Positions 26,408 to 34,853 of a stretch of 62,065 nt of DNA are shown in pieces (position 1 is the stretch's first letter; each line of letters opens with the position of its first letter). Position numbers and translations under genes: made by a program. The notes below the pieces were generated by a model. It did not search any database and was not told where the DNA came from. It saw only the letters and a list, made by a program, of their open reading frames with translations. Origin of the DNA: Halanaerobium salsuginis (GTDB lineage: Bacteria > Bacillota > Halanaerobiia > Halanaerobiales > Halanaerobiaceae); contig NZ_FOTI01000015.1 in assembly GCF_900114545.1 (NCBI RefSeq), positions 1-62,065 of the forward strand. Reading direction: 5' to 3'.

Positions 26408-28189
26408 TTAAGATCTAGCTACTTTCAAGTAAAAACTGAAAGTACTTCCCTGACCTTCATTACTTTTAACTTTAACTTCACTTCCATGCTGTTTAATTAT
26501 ATTCCTGACAATAGAAAGTCCGATTCCTGTTCCGCCTAGAGACCGAGAACGTGCTTTATCAACTCGATAAAATCTCTCAAAAATTCTATCCTGATCAGTA
26601 GCTGGAATTCCAATTCCTGTATCAGTAATTGCAAAATAAACTTTATCACCAGTTTTATTTACAACTATTTCTACTTTACCACGAGCTGGAGTGTATTTTA
26701 TTGCATTATCAATTAAATTAACTAAAACCTGCTCAATTTGTTCTTTAACCATATAAACAAAAGGTAGCTGGTCAGGCATTTTAACTTCTAAATTGATTTC
26801 TTTTTGTTCTGCATTTTTTTCTAAAAGATTAATTACTTTTAAAATCACATCGCTAAAATTTTCTGCTTTCAGATCAATTGACTCCGATTCTATTTTACTT
26901 AAATTAAGCAAATCACTTATTAAAATAGAAAGCCTATCTGCTTCTTCTTTAATAATCTTTAAAAATTTATTTCTAGTTTGATTATCTTTAATTTCGCTTT
27001 CAAGTAAAGTATCAAGATAACCAATAATTGAAGTTAATGGTGTCCGCAATTCATGGGAAACATTAGCTACAAAATCATTACGAACTGTTTCCAATTTGCG
27101 CAGTTCAGTAATATCAGTTAAGACTATTACACCACCATTAATTTTTTTCTTTTTACTTAACAGAGGAATAAAAGTAGCCTGAATAATTTTGTTATCTGGA
27201 TTCTGATAATTTATTTCTCGACTAATACTCTTTTTTTCATCCAGAGCACGCTGCAAATACATATCAATACGATGACTGAAAAGGGAACTAATTAATTCTC
27301 TACCTTTGACCTTCTTTTCGCTAATATTAAATATTTTTTGAGCAGCAGGATTAATTAAAGATACTCTTCTTTCTTTATCAACAGCAATTACTCCATCAAC
27401 CATGCTTTCCAGGATGGTTTCTATTCTATTTTTTTCCTGAGAAATCTCATTTATTTTATCTTCTAGTTCAGCAGCCATATAATTAAACATTTTTGATAAT
27501 TTAGCAATATCGCTATTATATTTTCGAGCTGGAATGCGCTGACTTAAATGACCTTGCGAAATTTTTTCGGCTGTATTAGTCATAGTTTCTAGTGGTTTAA
27601 TTATACTATTAGTTAATTGCCAGCTTAAAAAAATTGTAATTGCTCCCAAAATAACGAAGAAAAATAAATAATTCTTAATATCTTTAATTAAAACACTCTG
27701 AATAAAACTTAAGGATCTTGCAATCCTGACAACTCCAACTATCTGGCCATTTCTCAAAATTGGTCGGGCAAGATAAAGCATTTTTTCACCAATTGTATTA
27801 CTATGCCTGATTGCCATTTTAGAAGCAGAATCTCCTAAAACAGCTGCAACTTCTGGACGATTACGATGATTATCCATTTCAGAAGCCTGATGAGAAGAAT
27901 CAGCCAGAACGATACCTGCTGCATTAATAATTGTTATTCTACTTTCCGTATCTGCTGCCCAATCAGTGACTTTATCATCCAGATTAATTTGATTTTTTAA
28001 ATCAAATTTTTCTAAATCATTTAAGATCAGATTACTATAGTTTTTCAATGAAATTTCCTCTTGTTCTAAATAAAAATGACGATGATTTTCACTAAAATAA
28101 TAAAAGCTAAGTGCAATTATTGCTAACTGAATGATAATAAAAATAATAAACACCTTATTTTTGATACCTAGTTTATGCCATTTTAACAA
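26408..28189 (-). CDS. phoR: PhoR-like sensor histidine kinase
   Basis: A 593-aa membrane kinase: transmembrane segment at about 13-30, an extracytoplasmic Cache-like sensor (about 35-170), a second membrane segment (about 172-192), HAMP (about 190-245), PAS (about 255-365), HisKA with the phospho-accepting His in VSHELRTPLTSI (about 375), and the ATPase domain with NAIKYTP, DTGIGIP and GGTGIGLSI. It signals to the PhoB partner encoded upstream. The start is TTG, overlapping phoB by 17 bases, with GGGGGGTGGG nine bases upstream. Position next to pst supports phosphate sensing, though WalK-like kinases share this architecture. Confidence 0.9.
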   Translation of the reverse strand: MLKWHKLGIKNKVFIIFIIIQLAIIALSFYYFSENHRHFYLEQEEISLKNYSNLILNDLEKFDLKNQINLDDKVTDWAADTESRITIINAAGIVLADSSHQASEMDNHRNRPEVAAVLGDSASKMAIRHSNTIGEKMLYLARPILRNGQIVGVVRIARSLSFIQSVLIKDIKNYLFFFVILGAITIFLSWQLTNSIIKPLETMTNTAEKISQGHLSQRIPARKYNSDIAKLSKMFNYMAAELEDKINEISQEKNRIETILESMVDGVIAVDKERRVSLINPAAQKIFNISEKKVKGRELISSLFSHRIDMYLQRALDEKKSISREINYQNPDNKIIQATFIPLLSKKKKINGGVIVLTDITELRKLETVRNDFVANVSHELRTPLTSIIGYLDTLLESEIKDNQTRNKFLKIIKEEADRLSILISDLLNLSKIESESIDLKAENFSDVILKVINLLEKNAEQKEINLEVKMPDQLPFVYMVKEQIEQVLVNLIDNAIKYTPARGKVEIVVNKTGDKVYFAITDTGIGIPATDQDRIFERFYRVDKARSRSLGGTGIGLSIVRNIIKQHGSEVKVKSNEGQGSTFSFYLKVARS

Positions 28190-28862
28190 ATTTATATCCC
28201 ACCCCCCTTACTGTTGCTATATAATCTTCATTAATTTTTTTTCGTAATCTTCGAATATGAACATCAACTGTTCTTGTATCACCGGCATATTCATAACCCC
28301 AAATTCTCTCTAATAATAAATCTCTACTTAATACTCGACCCTGATTTATAATTAAATATCTCAACAAATCAAATTCTTTGGGGGTTAAAATTATTTTATT
28401 ATCTTGATAAATAACTTCATGTCTTGAAATATCAAGTTTCAAATCAGCTAGTTCAATTATTTCTTCGGCAATTTTTTCTTGTTCAACTTGAAGTTCTTTA
28501 ATTCGTCTAAAGATTGCTTTGATGCGGGCAATTAATTCCCGGGGGCTAAAAGGCTTAGTCATATAATCATCTGCTCCCATTTCAAGGCCCAATATTCTTT
28601 CTACTTCTTCTCCTTTGGCAGTTAGCATGATAATTGGAATTTGCCTTAGCTGATCATCTGAACGCATTTTTTTACAAACTTCCATTCCATCTATTTCGGG
28701 CAACATTAAATCTAAAACTACTAAGTTAAATTCTGAACTCAGTTTAGTTAAAGCTACTTTACCATCTCCTGCAGTATCTACTGTAAAACCAGCATTTTCT
28801 AAATTAAAAGCTATTAATTCACGAATATTTTTATCATCTTCAACAACCAAAATCTTCTCCAT
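28173..28862 (-). CDS. phoB: PhoB/PhoP-like response regulator
   Basis: An OmpR-class response regulator of 229 aa. The receiver domain (1-about 118) has the acidic pair in VVEDD, the phospho-accepting Asp in VVLDLMLPEIDG (about 52), LTAKG and KPFSPREL. A winged-helix domain (about 130-228) follows, with LTPKEFDLLRYLI and RTVDVHIRRLRKKI. It likely binds the TTAACA repeats before pstS. AGGAGG sits before the ATG. It is first in the phoB-phoR pair. Confidence 0.92.
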   Translation of the reverse strand: MEKILVVEDDKNIRELIAFNLENAGFTVDTAGDGKVALTKLSSEFNLVVLDLMLPEIDGMEVCKKMRSDDQLRQIPIIMLTAKGEEVERILGLEMGADDYMTKPFSPRELIARIKAIFRRIKELQVEQEKIAEEIIELADLKLDISRHEVIYQDNKIILTPKEFDLLRYLIINQGRVLSRDLLLERIWGYEYAGDTRTVDVHIRRLRKKINEDYIATVRGVGYKFVKMA

Positions 28863-28918
28863 TTTAAATCCTCCTGGATTCTTTATTTAGGCCTAGTCTA
28901 ATTAAATAACTTCAAATT

Positions 28919-29511
28919 TTAATTTTCTTTAGGTAAATACTTTTCTTTAAATTCTTTTCTGGCTTCAATAGTATATCTTTTAATAAAATCAGTTTTTGCC
29001 TCAGTATATCCGTCACGATTATTTTTATACTCTACTTCTAAAGTTTTTTTAATTCTCCATAAGCTTCTGCAATTTTTGAATGAGCAATTAAATAATCTCT
29101 AAAATATAATTCATCCCAGTCCTTAAGATAGCGCAGATGTAAGTGAAACACTTTATCTGCAAAGCCATGGGGAGTGTAGCCCTTATTAAAAACTAGATTA
29201 ATTTCTTGATCTTTTTCATTTCTATGCATCAGAGTCCAGCCGGCATTTTTTAGCTCAGCTTCTACTTTTGTGAGACCAGCTTTTCTGCTTATTTCCAGCA
29301 AAATATCAACTGTTGGTTTTGACAGCAGACCAGAAACTGCTGTACTGCCAATATGATTGATCCGCTCAATATATTTTTCCGGTAGAGCAGCCAGCAAATT
29401 CTTCTTTTGTTCCCAGTACCACTCTTTATATTCAGTTTTATGTTTTTTTAAGATTATAGGAAAAAGCTGCCATAATTCCTCCAGCGACATTTCAGAAAGC
29501 GGTTTAGTCAT
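28919..29511 (-). pseudogene. GrpB family protein, interrupted by a -1 frameshift
   Basis: A GrpB/nucleotidyltransferase-fold protein (UPF0157). The first 157 codons (to the TAG at 29038) are a good family match: MSLEELWQLFPIIL and INHIGSTAVSGLLSKPTVDI. The frame breaks at an A7 run (29044-29050). One more A would restore the expected C-terminus, with GYTEAKTDFIKR and a stop at 28919, giving 197 aa. So this is either a real mutation, a sequencing error in a homopolymer, or a transcriptional-slippage site. Family function is poorly known. The ATG follows TTAGGAGG, with a hairpin just upstream. Confidence 0.82.
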
Positions 29512-29532
29512 TGTATATAACCTCCTAACTTA

Positions 29533-29574
29533 TTCTAACTTCACAGCAGTGCTTCAGACCGAAGCAAGTTAGAA
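29533..29574 (-). other. leader hairpins upstream of grpB
   Basis: TTCTAACTT (29533-29541) is complementary to AAGTTAGAA (29566-29574), and GCTTC-N5-GAAGC (29551-29565) forms a stem inside. On the minus strand the outer stem's 5' arm could pair instead with AAGTTAGGA, which includes the grpB ribosome-binding site. A regulatory leader is possible; there is no U-tract for termination. Confidence 0.35.
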
Positions 29575-29645
29575 AACTTAAACGTACCTACCATTAGAAT
29601 AATTTGTTAAATTAAGCTACCAACTCAAATTACAAGTACCTAACA

Positions 29646-29814
29646 GAGAAAAGTGATTATTTAAATTGACACTTTAGTCAAAATAGCCTCAATTAAATTT
29701 TATTATGATTAGTTGTTTCGATGTCTGACTGTAGGGAGTTAGAAACAACCACAATAAAATCTCAATAAGAGTCGTTAATGAAGACTATGGTCAATTTAAA
29801 TAATCCCTTTTCTC
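29646..29814 (-). ncRNA. 6S-like rod-shaped structured RNA candidate
   Basis: The minus-strand transcript would fold into one long rod. The closing stem has 8 + 16 + 5 bp (29783-29814 against 29646-29679) with one mismatch and a small internal loop. A large central bubble follows (about 22 nt on one side and 17 on the other), then a terminal stem of 8 + 8 bp (GUUGUUUC against GAAACAAC at its top) and a 22-nt apical loop. This is the general architecture of 6S RNA, at about 165-170 nt. An extended -10 promoter sits at the right distance. It could instead be a decayed miniature transposon; I did not test it against a covariance model. The rest of 29575-29645 shows nothing I can name. Confidence 0.45.
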
Positions 29815-29815
29815 C

Positions 29816-29824
29816 ATTATAGCA
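29816..29824 (-). promoter_or_regulatory. extended -10 promoter of the 6S-like RNA
   Basis: TGCTATAAT on the minus strand (TG-N-TATAAT). The predicted start is about seven bases downstream, within the first bases of the closing stem. No good -35 box is seen; that position lies in the preceding terminator. Confidence 0.5.
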
Positions 29825-29853
29825 AAAAGAGACTCCCTTAAAAAGGAGTCTCT
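29823..29853 (-). terminator. terminator of the Na/Pi cotransporter gene
   Basis: AGAGACTCC and GGAGTCTCT arms (9 bp) around an 8-base loop, followed on the minus strand by TTTTTGC. Confidence 0.88.
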
Positions 29854-29891
29854 GACCAAATAAAGTATTCTATTTGTTAATTTTTTGTAAA

Positions 29892-31574
29892 TTAAACTAC
29901 TTTTTCTTCAGTTTTTTGTTCATAAATTTCAATAATGCTATGTGCAATATCAGCCATTTGATCACTAGTATGTTCTAAATCATCCAGCAGTTCCAATAAA
30001 ATAATACCAGAATTAGGATCACAGCTACCTGCTTTTGACCCTTTTATTCTACTGATACTTTCTTCTCTAAATTGAATCTGCATTCTATCTAATTTTTCTT
30101 CAGCATCAAGAATTTCAGCAGCAATTTCTAGATCATCAGTTTCAATTAGCTCTCTGGTACTATCTAAAACATCACATACAATTGCAAAAACTTCCTGTAT
30201 AGTAGCCTGAGCATCTGGAGAAAATTTGAGCTTATTTTCCAGACTGTTTTCAATTAAATCTGCAATATCATTTGCGTCATCTGCAATACTCTCTATATCA
30301 TCAACAACTGCAAAGTATTTATCAAGAGTTCTAATATCAATATCATTTAGCTGGCCCTGAGGAATTTTTTGAATAAAATGGAGCAGTTCTTCTTCCATTT
30401 CATTAACAATTTCTTCGCGTCGTCTGATTTTCTTAATAGCATCTTTATCCTTATTTAAAAATCCTTCAACCGAAGTAATAACCATTTTTTGAGAAATATT
30501 AATCATAGCAAGAATTTCTTTTTTAACCTGATCAATTGCCACATAAGGAGTACTCAACATTCTTTCATCAATGAAAGTAGTTCCCCGTTTAATAGTTAAA
30601 TCTTCCCCTGGAATTATCTTTTTAACTAGATAAACCATAAAAGAAGTAAATGGCAGCCAGATTAAGGTATTTAAGATATTAAAAAAAGTATGAGTATTAG
30701 CAATCAATCTTTCTTCAGAAGGATTGACCTGACCAAATAAACCACTAATAGTCAATAATAAATTTTCTAATCCACTGGTAAAATTAGGGATTAAGTAAAT
30801 AAATAGAATCATCAAAGCTGCACCGAAAACATTAAACAAAAAGTGGGCAGCTGCAGCTCGTTTGGCTGTTAAATTTGCTCCGATAGCAGATAAAACTGCA
30901 GTAACAGTAGTACCAATGTTACTACCTAAAAGGATTGGGATGGCAGCTGAATAATGAATAGCACCTGTACTTACAAGACCAAGCAGAATACCAAAAGTAG
31001 CACTACTGCTCTGAATAATTGCTGTAACTCCAACTCCAGTTAAAACTCCAAGAACTGGATATTGACTAAAACTTTCCATCCAATTTAAAAAGACAGGCGA
31101 GCTTCTTAGTGGATGCATTGCAGTTTCCATAGTTTCCATACCTAAAAATAAAAGTCCAAAGCCCAGCAGAATCTGACCAAAATACTGTACCTTTTTCCTG
31201 GTTGAAAAAAGATATGTAAAAGCACCAATAGCAATTGCATGAAAAGCATAATCACCTAGTTTAAAAGCAATTAACTGAGCAGTTACTGTTGTTCCAATAT
31301 TAGCACCCATAATAACACCAATAGATTGAGCCAGAGACATTAAACCAGCATTAACAAAACCAACAACCATAACTGTAGTAGCACTACTACTTTGAATAAT
31401 AGCTGTAACAACTGTTCCTACAGCAACACCCATAATAGGTTTTGCTGTCATAACAGCCAGGAAATGACGCAATTTTTTACCGGCAGTTTTTTGTAGGCCT
31501 TCACTCATTTGTTTCATTCCATAAATGAAAAGGCCCAGACCTCCCAGTAAACCGATAGCCATATCAATTCCCAA
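29892..31574 (-). CDS. Na/Pi cotransporter family protein with PhoU-like tail
   Basis: A membrane protein of 560 aa in the NptA/YjbB family (PF02690), which takes up or exports phosphate with Na+. The two inverted transport repeats each carry the QSSSAT hallmark (VVTAIIQSSSATTVMV near 55-70 and TAIIQSSSATFGIL near 185-198). From about 340 to the end lies a soluble PhoU-like helical domain. The start is TTG with AAAGGGGAG six bases upstream. It lies near the pst/pho cluster but is a separate transcription unit. No Pho box was seen ahead of it. Confidence 0.92.
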   Translation of the reverse strand: MGIDMAIGLLGGLGLFIYGMKQMSEGLQKTAGKKLRHFLAVMTAKPIMGVAVGTVVTAIIQSSSATTVMVVGFVNAGLMSLAQSIGVIMGANIGTTVTAQLIAFKLGDYAFHAIAIGAFTYLFSTRKKVQYFGQILLGFGLLFLGMETMETAMHPLRSSPVFLNWMESFSQYPVLGVLTGVGVTAIIQSSSATFGILLGLVSTGAIHYSAAIPILLGSNIGTTVTAVLSAIGANLTAKRAAAAHFLFNVFGAALMILFIYLIPNFTSGLENLLLTISGLFGQVNPSEERLIANTHTFFNILNTLIWLPFTSFMVYLVKKIIPGEDLTIKRGTTFIDERMLSTPYVAIDQVKKEILAMINISQKMVITSVEGFLNKDKDAIKKIRRREEIVNEMEEELLHFIQKIPQGQLNDIDIRTLDKYFAVVDDIESIADDANDIADLIENSLENKLKFSPDAQATIQEVFAIVCDVLDSTRELIETDDLEIAAEILDAEEKLDRMQIQFREESISRIKGSKAGSCDPNSGIILLELLDDLEHTSDQMADIAHSIIEIYEQKTEEKVV

Positions 31575-31693
31575 ACTTATCTCCCCTTTCGTAATTTTAA
31601 AACTATCTCTTATTATATTATAAACTTATATTAACAAATTTAAACCAACTCCCTTCCTTAGTTTAATAATTACATTAATTGCTAAATAACAGG

Positions 31694-31719
31694 AAAAAAA
31701 GCAGCCTTTTCAGGCTGCT
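31694..31719 (-). terminator. terminator of veg
   Basis: AGCAGCC/GGCTGCT hairpin followed by T7 on the minus strand, 27 bases after the veg stop. Confidence 0.86.
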
Positions 31720-31746
31720 ATTAAGTTTAATTTCTATGTTAATAAA

Positions 31747-32004
31747 TTAACTACCTATTTTAGTCTCATCATCAGTTGACCTAACAACAACATCATCTGT
31801 TAGTAAGTCAGCATAGGTATAAGATAATCTTCTAATTTGATTGTGATCTTTTATCCTAACTATAAATACATTTTCATGGGTTTTTTCTAAAATACCTTCT
31901 TTTTCAATAGCCTTTCTCCTGCCTCGATTAGCTTTAACACTGACCCTCTGACCGACAAAAGATTTAACATTCTCTTTTATCTTATCTAAAACATTTTCTT
32001 CCAT
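31747..32004 (-). CDS. veg: Veg family protein
   Basis: An 85-aa cytosolic protein of the Veg family (PF06257), linked to biofilm control in B. subtilis; its biochemical role is poorly known. Signature stretches: IKENVKSFVGQRVSVKANRGRRK, then EGILEKTHENVFIV and LSYTYADLLTDDVVV. GAGGTGA precedes ATG. The order rsmA-veg-ispE is a Firmicutes feature; here two redox genes stand between rsmA and veg. Confidence 0.93.
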   Translation of the reverse strand: MEENVLDKIKENVKSFVGQRVSVKANRGRRKAIEKEGILEKTHENVFIVRIKDHNQIRRLSYTYADLLTDDVVVRSTDDETKIGS

Positions 32005-32092
32005 TCAGTTTCACCTCGTTTTTGAGCCAATTCACCTTAAATTATACCATAAGATAAATAGTTTAGCAAAACAATAGGAATTAAGACAATAA

Positions 32093-33598
32093 TTAATTCT
32101 TGTCTTTAGCCAGGTTTTTATTTTCAAAAGCAAATTTATATGGTGATTGATCAGCAAATTTGCTGACATACTTTGCGCCTCTATTAGTAGCCAGTAAAGT
32201 TCCCGGGCCACCGACGCAGCCTCCTTCACAGGCCATGCCTTCAATCAAATAGCCAGCAAGCTTACCCGCTTTTGCCAGCAGTAATGTTTTTTTACAACTA
32301 GCCAGACCATCTGCGCGGCTTATCTCTGGTTCAATTTCATACTGTTCTTTAAGATTTTGACTAATTGCTGCAGCTACTCCCCCAGCATTAGCATATCCTC
32401 TGCCGTAGTAAGAAGCATCCTCTATTTCAGCTTCAGTTTCAACTTTTGTTAACTCAATTCCAGCAGCTACAAAAATTGCTGCTAATTCTTCAAAAGTAAT
32501 CACATAATCAACTTTATCTTTTACCTTTGGACTTAAAGCTTCTAACTTTTTAGAAACACAGGGCCCAATAAAAACTACTTCACTTTCTTGATTATCAGCC
32601 TTAACAGATTCAGCAGCAAAAATCATTGGAGAACTTGATTCAGAAATATTTTCTTTTACCTCAGGCACATGCTTATCTGCAACATAAGTCCAGGAAGGGC
32701 AGCATGATGTTCCAAGGTAAGGTTGTTTATCTGGAATATCATGAGCGAAAAGTTCTGCTTCATGTAGAGAAGCAAAATCAGCTCCCAGGCTAACTTCTCG
32801 CACTTCATTTAGACCTAATTTCTTTAAGGCAGCAACTATTTTCTCAGCAGAAACTAAAGGTCCAAACTGTCCAACAAACGAAGGAGCTATAATTGCTCTT
32901 ACATCATTCCCGGCTTTAATAGATCTTAGAAGCTGATAAATCATTGACTTATCAGCAATTGCTCCAAAGGGACAGGCAATTATACACTGCCCACAGCTGA
33001 CACATTTATCATGATTAATTTTTGCTCGCATGTGTTCATCACTTTCAATTGCATTTACACCACAGGCAGCAGCACATGGCCTTTCATAATTTACGATAGC
33101 TTCATAAGGACAAGCCGCTTTACATTTACCACAATTAATACATTTTTCCTGATCGATTACAGCTGCATTTTCTTCAATTGTAATTGCGTCAACTGGACAG
33201 ACAATACTACAAGGATGTGCCAGACATTTGCGGCAGTTATTAGTTACAAAATGAGCATTTGTTGGACATTTTTCACAGGCAAATCTAATTACATTAACTA
33301 ATGGTTCTTTAAGTTGGCCTTCTTCCGCCAGAAATTCTCTAATTCCTTCTGAAAGCAATTTATGTTCCTGGTTACTTGCATAATCCATACTTAAACCCAT
33401 TCGAACCCGGGCTGCAACAATAGCTCTTTCCTTAAAGATACTGGAGCGATAGGTAGCTTCTTCTGTATCTATAATTCGATATGGTATTTTATCAAATTCT
33501 TCACATTCAGCATCTTTAAGAGCAAGTCTAGCAATTTCTGCAAAAACCATCCGCCTGATCTTAACAATATCAGTATAAATCCCTTTTAATTTGCTCAT
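32093..33598 (-). CDS. [FeFe]-hydrogenase-like protein with ferredoxin domains
   Basis: A 501-aa cytosolic iron-sulfur protein. N-terminal 4Fe-4S motifs include CRKCLAHPC with a following Cys (122-134), CINCGKCKAAC (153-163) and CVSCGQCIIAC (199-209), plus C107/C111. The H-cluster domain follows, with TSCCPSW (297-303), GPCVSKKLE (C347) and EGMACEGGCVGG (C457, C461): all three H-cluster motifs with their Cys ligands are kept. The TSCCPSW form and single-subunit layout suggest a group B-type [FeFe] hydrogenase; direction and partner are unknown. The start follows GAGAGGA. It overlaps the 2Fe-2S ferredoxin gene by 4 bases, so they likely form a complex. Confidence 0.85.
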   Translation of the reverse strand: MSKLKGIYTDIVKIRRMVFAEIARLALKDAECEEFDKIPYRIIDTEEATYRSSIFKERAIVAARVRMGLSMDYASNQEHKLLSEGIREFLAEEGQLKEPLVNVIRFACEKCPTNAHFVTNNCRKCLAHPCSIVCPVDAITIEENAAVIDQEKCINCGKCKAACPYEAIVNYERPCAAACGVNAIESDEHMRAKINHDKCVSCGQCIIACPFGAIADKSMIYQLLRSIKAGNDVRAIIAPSFVGQFGPLVSAEKIVAALKKLGLNEVREVSLGADFASLHEAELFAHDIPDKQPYLGTSCCPSWTYVADKHVPEVKENISESSSPMIFAAESVKADNQESEVVFIGPCVSKKLEALSPKVKDKVDYVITFEELAAIFVAAGIELTKVETEAEIEDASYYGRGYANAGGVAAAISQNLKEQYEIEPEISRADGLASCKKTLLLAKAGKLAGYLIEGMACEGGCVGGPGTLLATNRGAKYVSKFADQSPYKFAFENKNLAKDKN

Positions 33599-33834
33599 TT
33601 TATCCTCTCCATAACTTTACTAATCACTAATTGCGTTTGAGCAGCAGTTATTAACTCATCATCTACTTTAACTAGAGGAGCATTCTTAATATCATCACAC
33701 ATATCAAGACACTCTACTTTATTAACCACAATCTGATCGGGATATTCTAATTGAAGAGCTTCCACATTATCTAGCAAATTAAGTGCACCTACTAAAGAGC
33801 AATGGCTACCAACACAAATATCAACTTTAATCAT
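33595..33834 (-). CDS. thioredoxin-like [2Fe-2S] ferredoxin (NuoE-like)
   Basis: A small 79-aa protein with the four Cys of the thioredoxin-like [2Fe-2S] fold: C7-x4-C12 and C43-x3-C47 (CLDMC). It matches the Fe-S part of NuoE/HydC-type subunits without the helical N-terminus. It overlaps both neighbours (rsmA upstream by 8 bases, hydrogenase-like gene downstream by 4), so it is translated with them and probably passes electrons to or from the hydrogenase-like protein. AAGGAGG lies before the ATG. Confidence 0.84.
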   Translation of the reverse strand: MIKVDICVGSHCSLVGALNLLDNVEALQLEYPDQIVVNKVECLDMCDDIKNAPLVKVDDELITAAQTQLVISKVMERIK

Positions 33835-34738
33835 CTTTTTCCTCCTTCCGATCCTGCAATTGTAAAATCCTATTACTTAATGAAATCATTTCAGTAATAG
33901 TAAGTTTTTCACCTCGTTTTTTCAAATCTATATTTTCAGCTTTAAGAGCAGCTGTCACAAGTTCTCTCTCTAGAGCAATTACTGCTGATTTACTTAAACT
34001 ATTACGCAGAGTTTTACGACGCTGCTGAAAAATAGATTTCACAATTTTAAAAAATAAATTTTTATCTTGAACTTGATTCTGATATTTGTTGACAGAATAA
34101 GGACTCAAACTAACTATTACAGAGTCTACATCTGGCTGAGGAATAAAAACTTCAGCAGGTACATGATGAATAATTTCTGGTTCCAGATAATATTGTACAG
34201 CAACACTTAATGAGCCAAACTTTTTTGTACCCGGGCCAGCACAAATTCTCTCTCCAACTTCTTTTTGCACCATAAAGACTAACTTATCTATTTTAAGCTC
34301 ACTTTCTAAAATACTCATAATAATTGGAGTTGTAATATAGTAAGGTAAATTGGCAATTATTTTGACTGAAGTATCAGATTTTTGATAATCTGCAACAAGT
34401 TCCGGCCAATCTATTTTTAGAGCATCCTCATTTAATAAGGTAAGCTTTGTTTCATCATTAAAAATATCCTGCAGAGCTGCAAACATTGTGCTATCCTTCT
34501 CAATAGCCAGCAGATGGCCAGACTGATCAAGCTCTCCAAGCAGGGATTGAGTTAATGCGCCAATACCAGGACCAATTTCAATTAAAAGCTCATCCCCCTT
34601 TATTTGAGCTGTCTGACTAATAATGTTAATAATATTACTGTCAACTAAAAAGTTCTGTCCCAGACCTTTTTTTAGATTAAGCTGATAACGGTTAAGAATT
34701 TCTTTGGTTAACGAAGGTGAAGCTATTTTATTTCCCAT
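33827..34738 (-). CDS. rsmA: 16S rRNA dimethyladenosine transferase RsmA (KsgA)
   Basis: Dimethylates the two adjacent adenosines near the 3' end of 16S rRNA. Seen: KKGLGQNFLVDSNII, the SAM-binding IEIGPGIGALTQSL at about 52-65, the NLPYYITTPI catalytic motif, and FIPQPDVDSVIV. 303 aa. The ATG lacks a close ribosome-binding site (AAGG is 15 bases away), so translation may be weak or start elsewhere. It ends inside the start of the ferredoxin gene. tatD is the next gene upstream, as in B. subtilis without rnmV. Confidence 0.95.
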   Translation of the reverse strand: MGNKIASPSLTKEILNRYQLNLKKGLGQNFLVDSNIINIISQTAQIKGDELLIEIGPGIGALTQSLLGELDQSGHLLAIEKDSTMFAALQDIFNDETKLTLLNEDALKIDWPELVADYQKSDTSVKIIANLPYYITTPIIMSILESELKIDKLVFMVQKEVGERICAGPGTKKFGSLSVAVQYYLEPEIIHHVPAEVFIPQPDVDSVIVSLSPYSVNKYQNQVQDKNLFFKIVKSIFQQRRKTLRNSLSKSAVIALERELVTAALKAENIDLKKRGEKLTITEMISLSNRILQLQDRKEEKDD

Positions 34739-34853
34739 TTTTAATTAAATCATCCTTAATTTAAAGTGTTTGTTATTATTTTATCATAACAAAGGGCAGC
34801 AGGCAAAATGTTATCCCTGCTGAATCTGTATAGTCAAAATATATCTATATAAG

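Noticed and set aside
32032-32244. 70-codon minus-strand frame at the end of the hydrogenase-like gene
   Set aside because: Overlaps the intact hydrogenase-like frame and shows no protein-family features.
34792-34820. hairpin downstream of tatD (GCAGCAGG/CCTGCTG)
   Set aside because: Stem is short with a long loop and has no U-tract; too weak to call a terminator.
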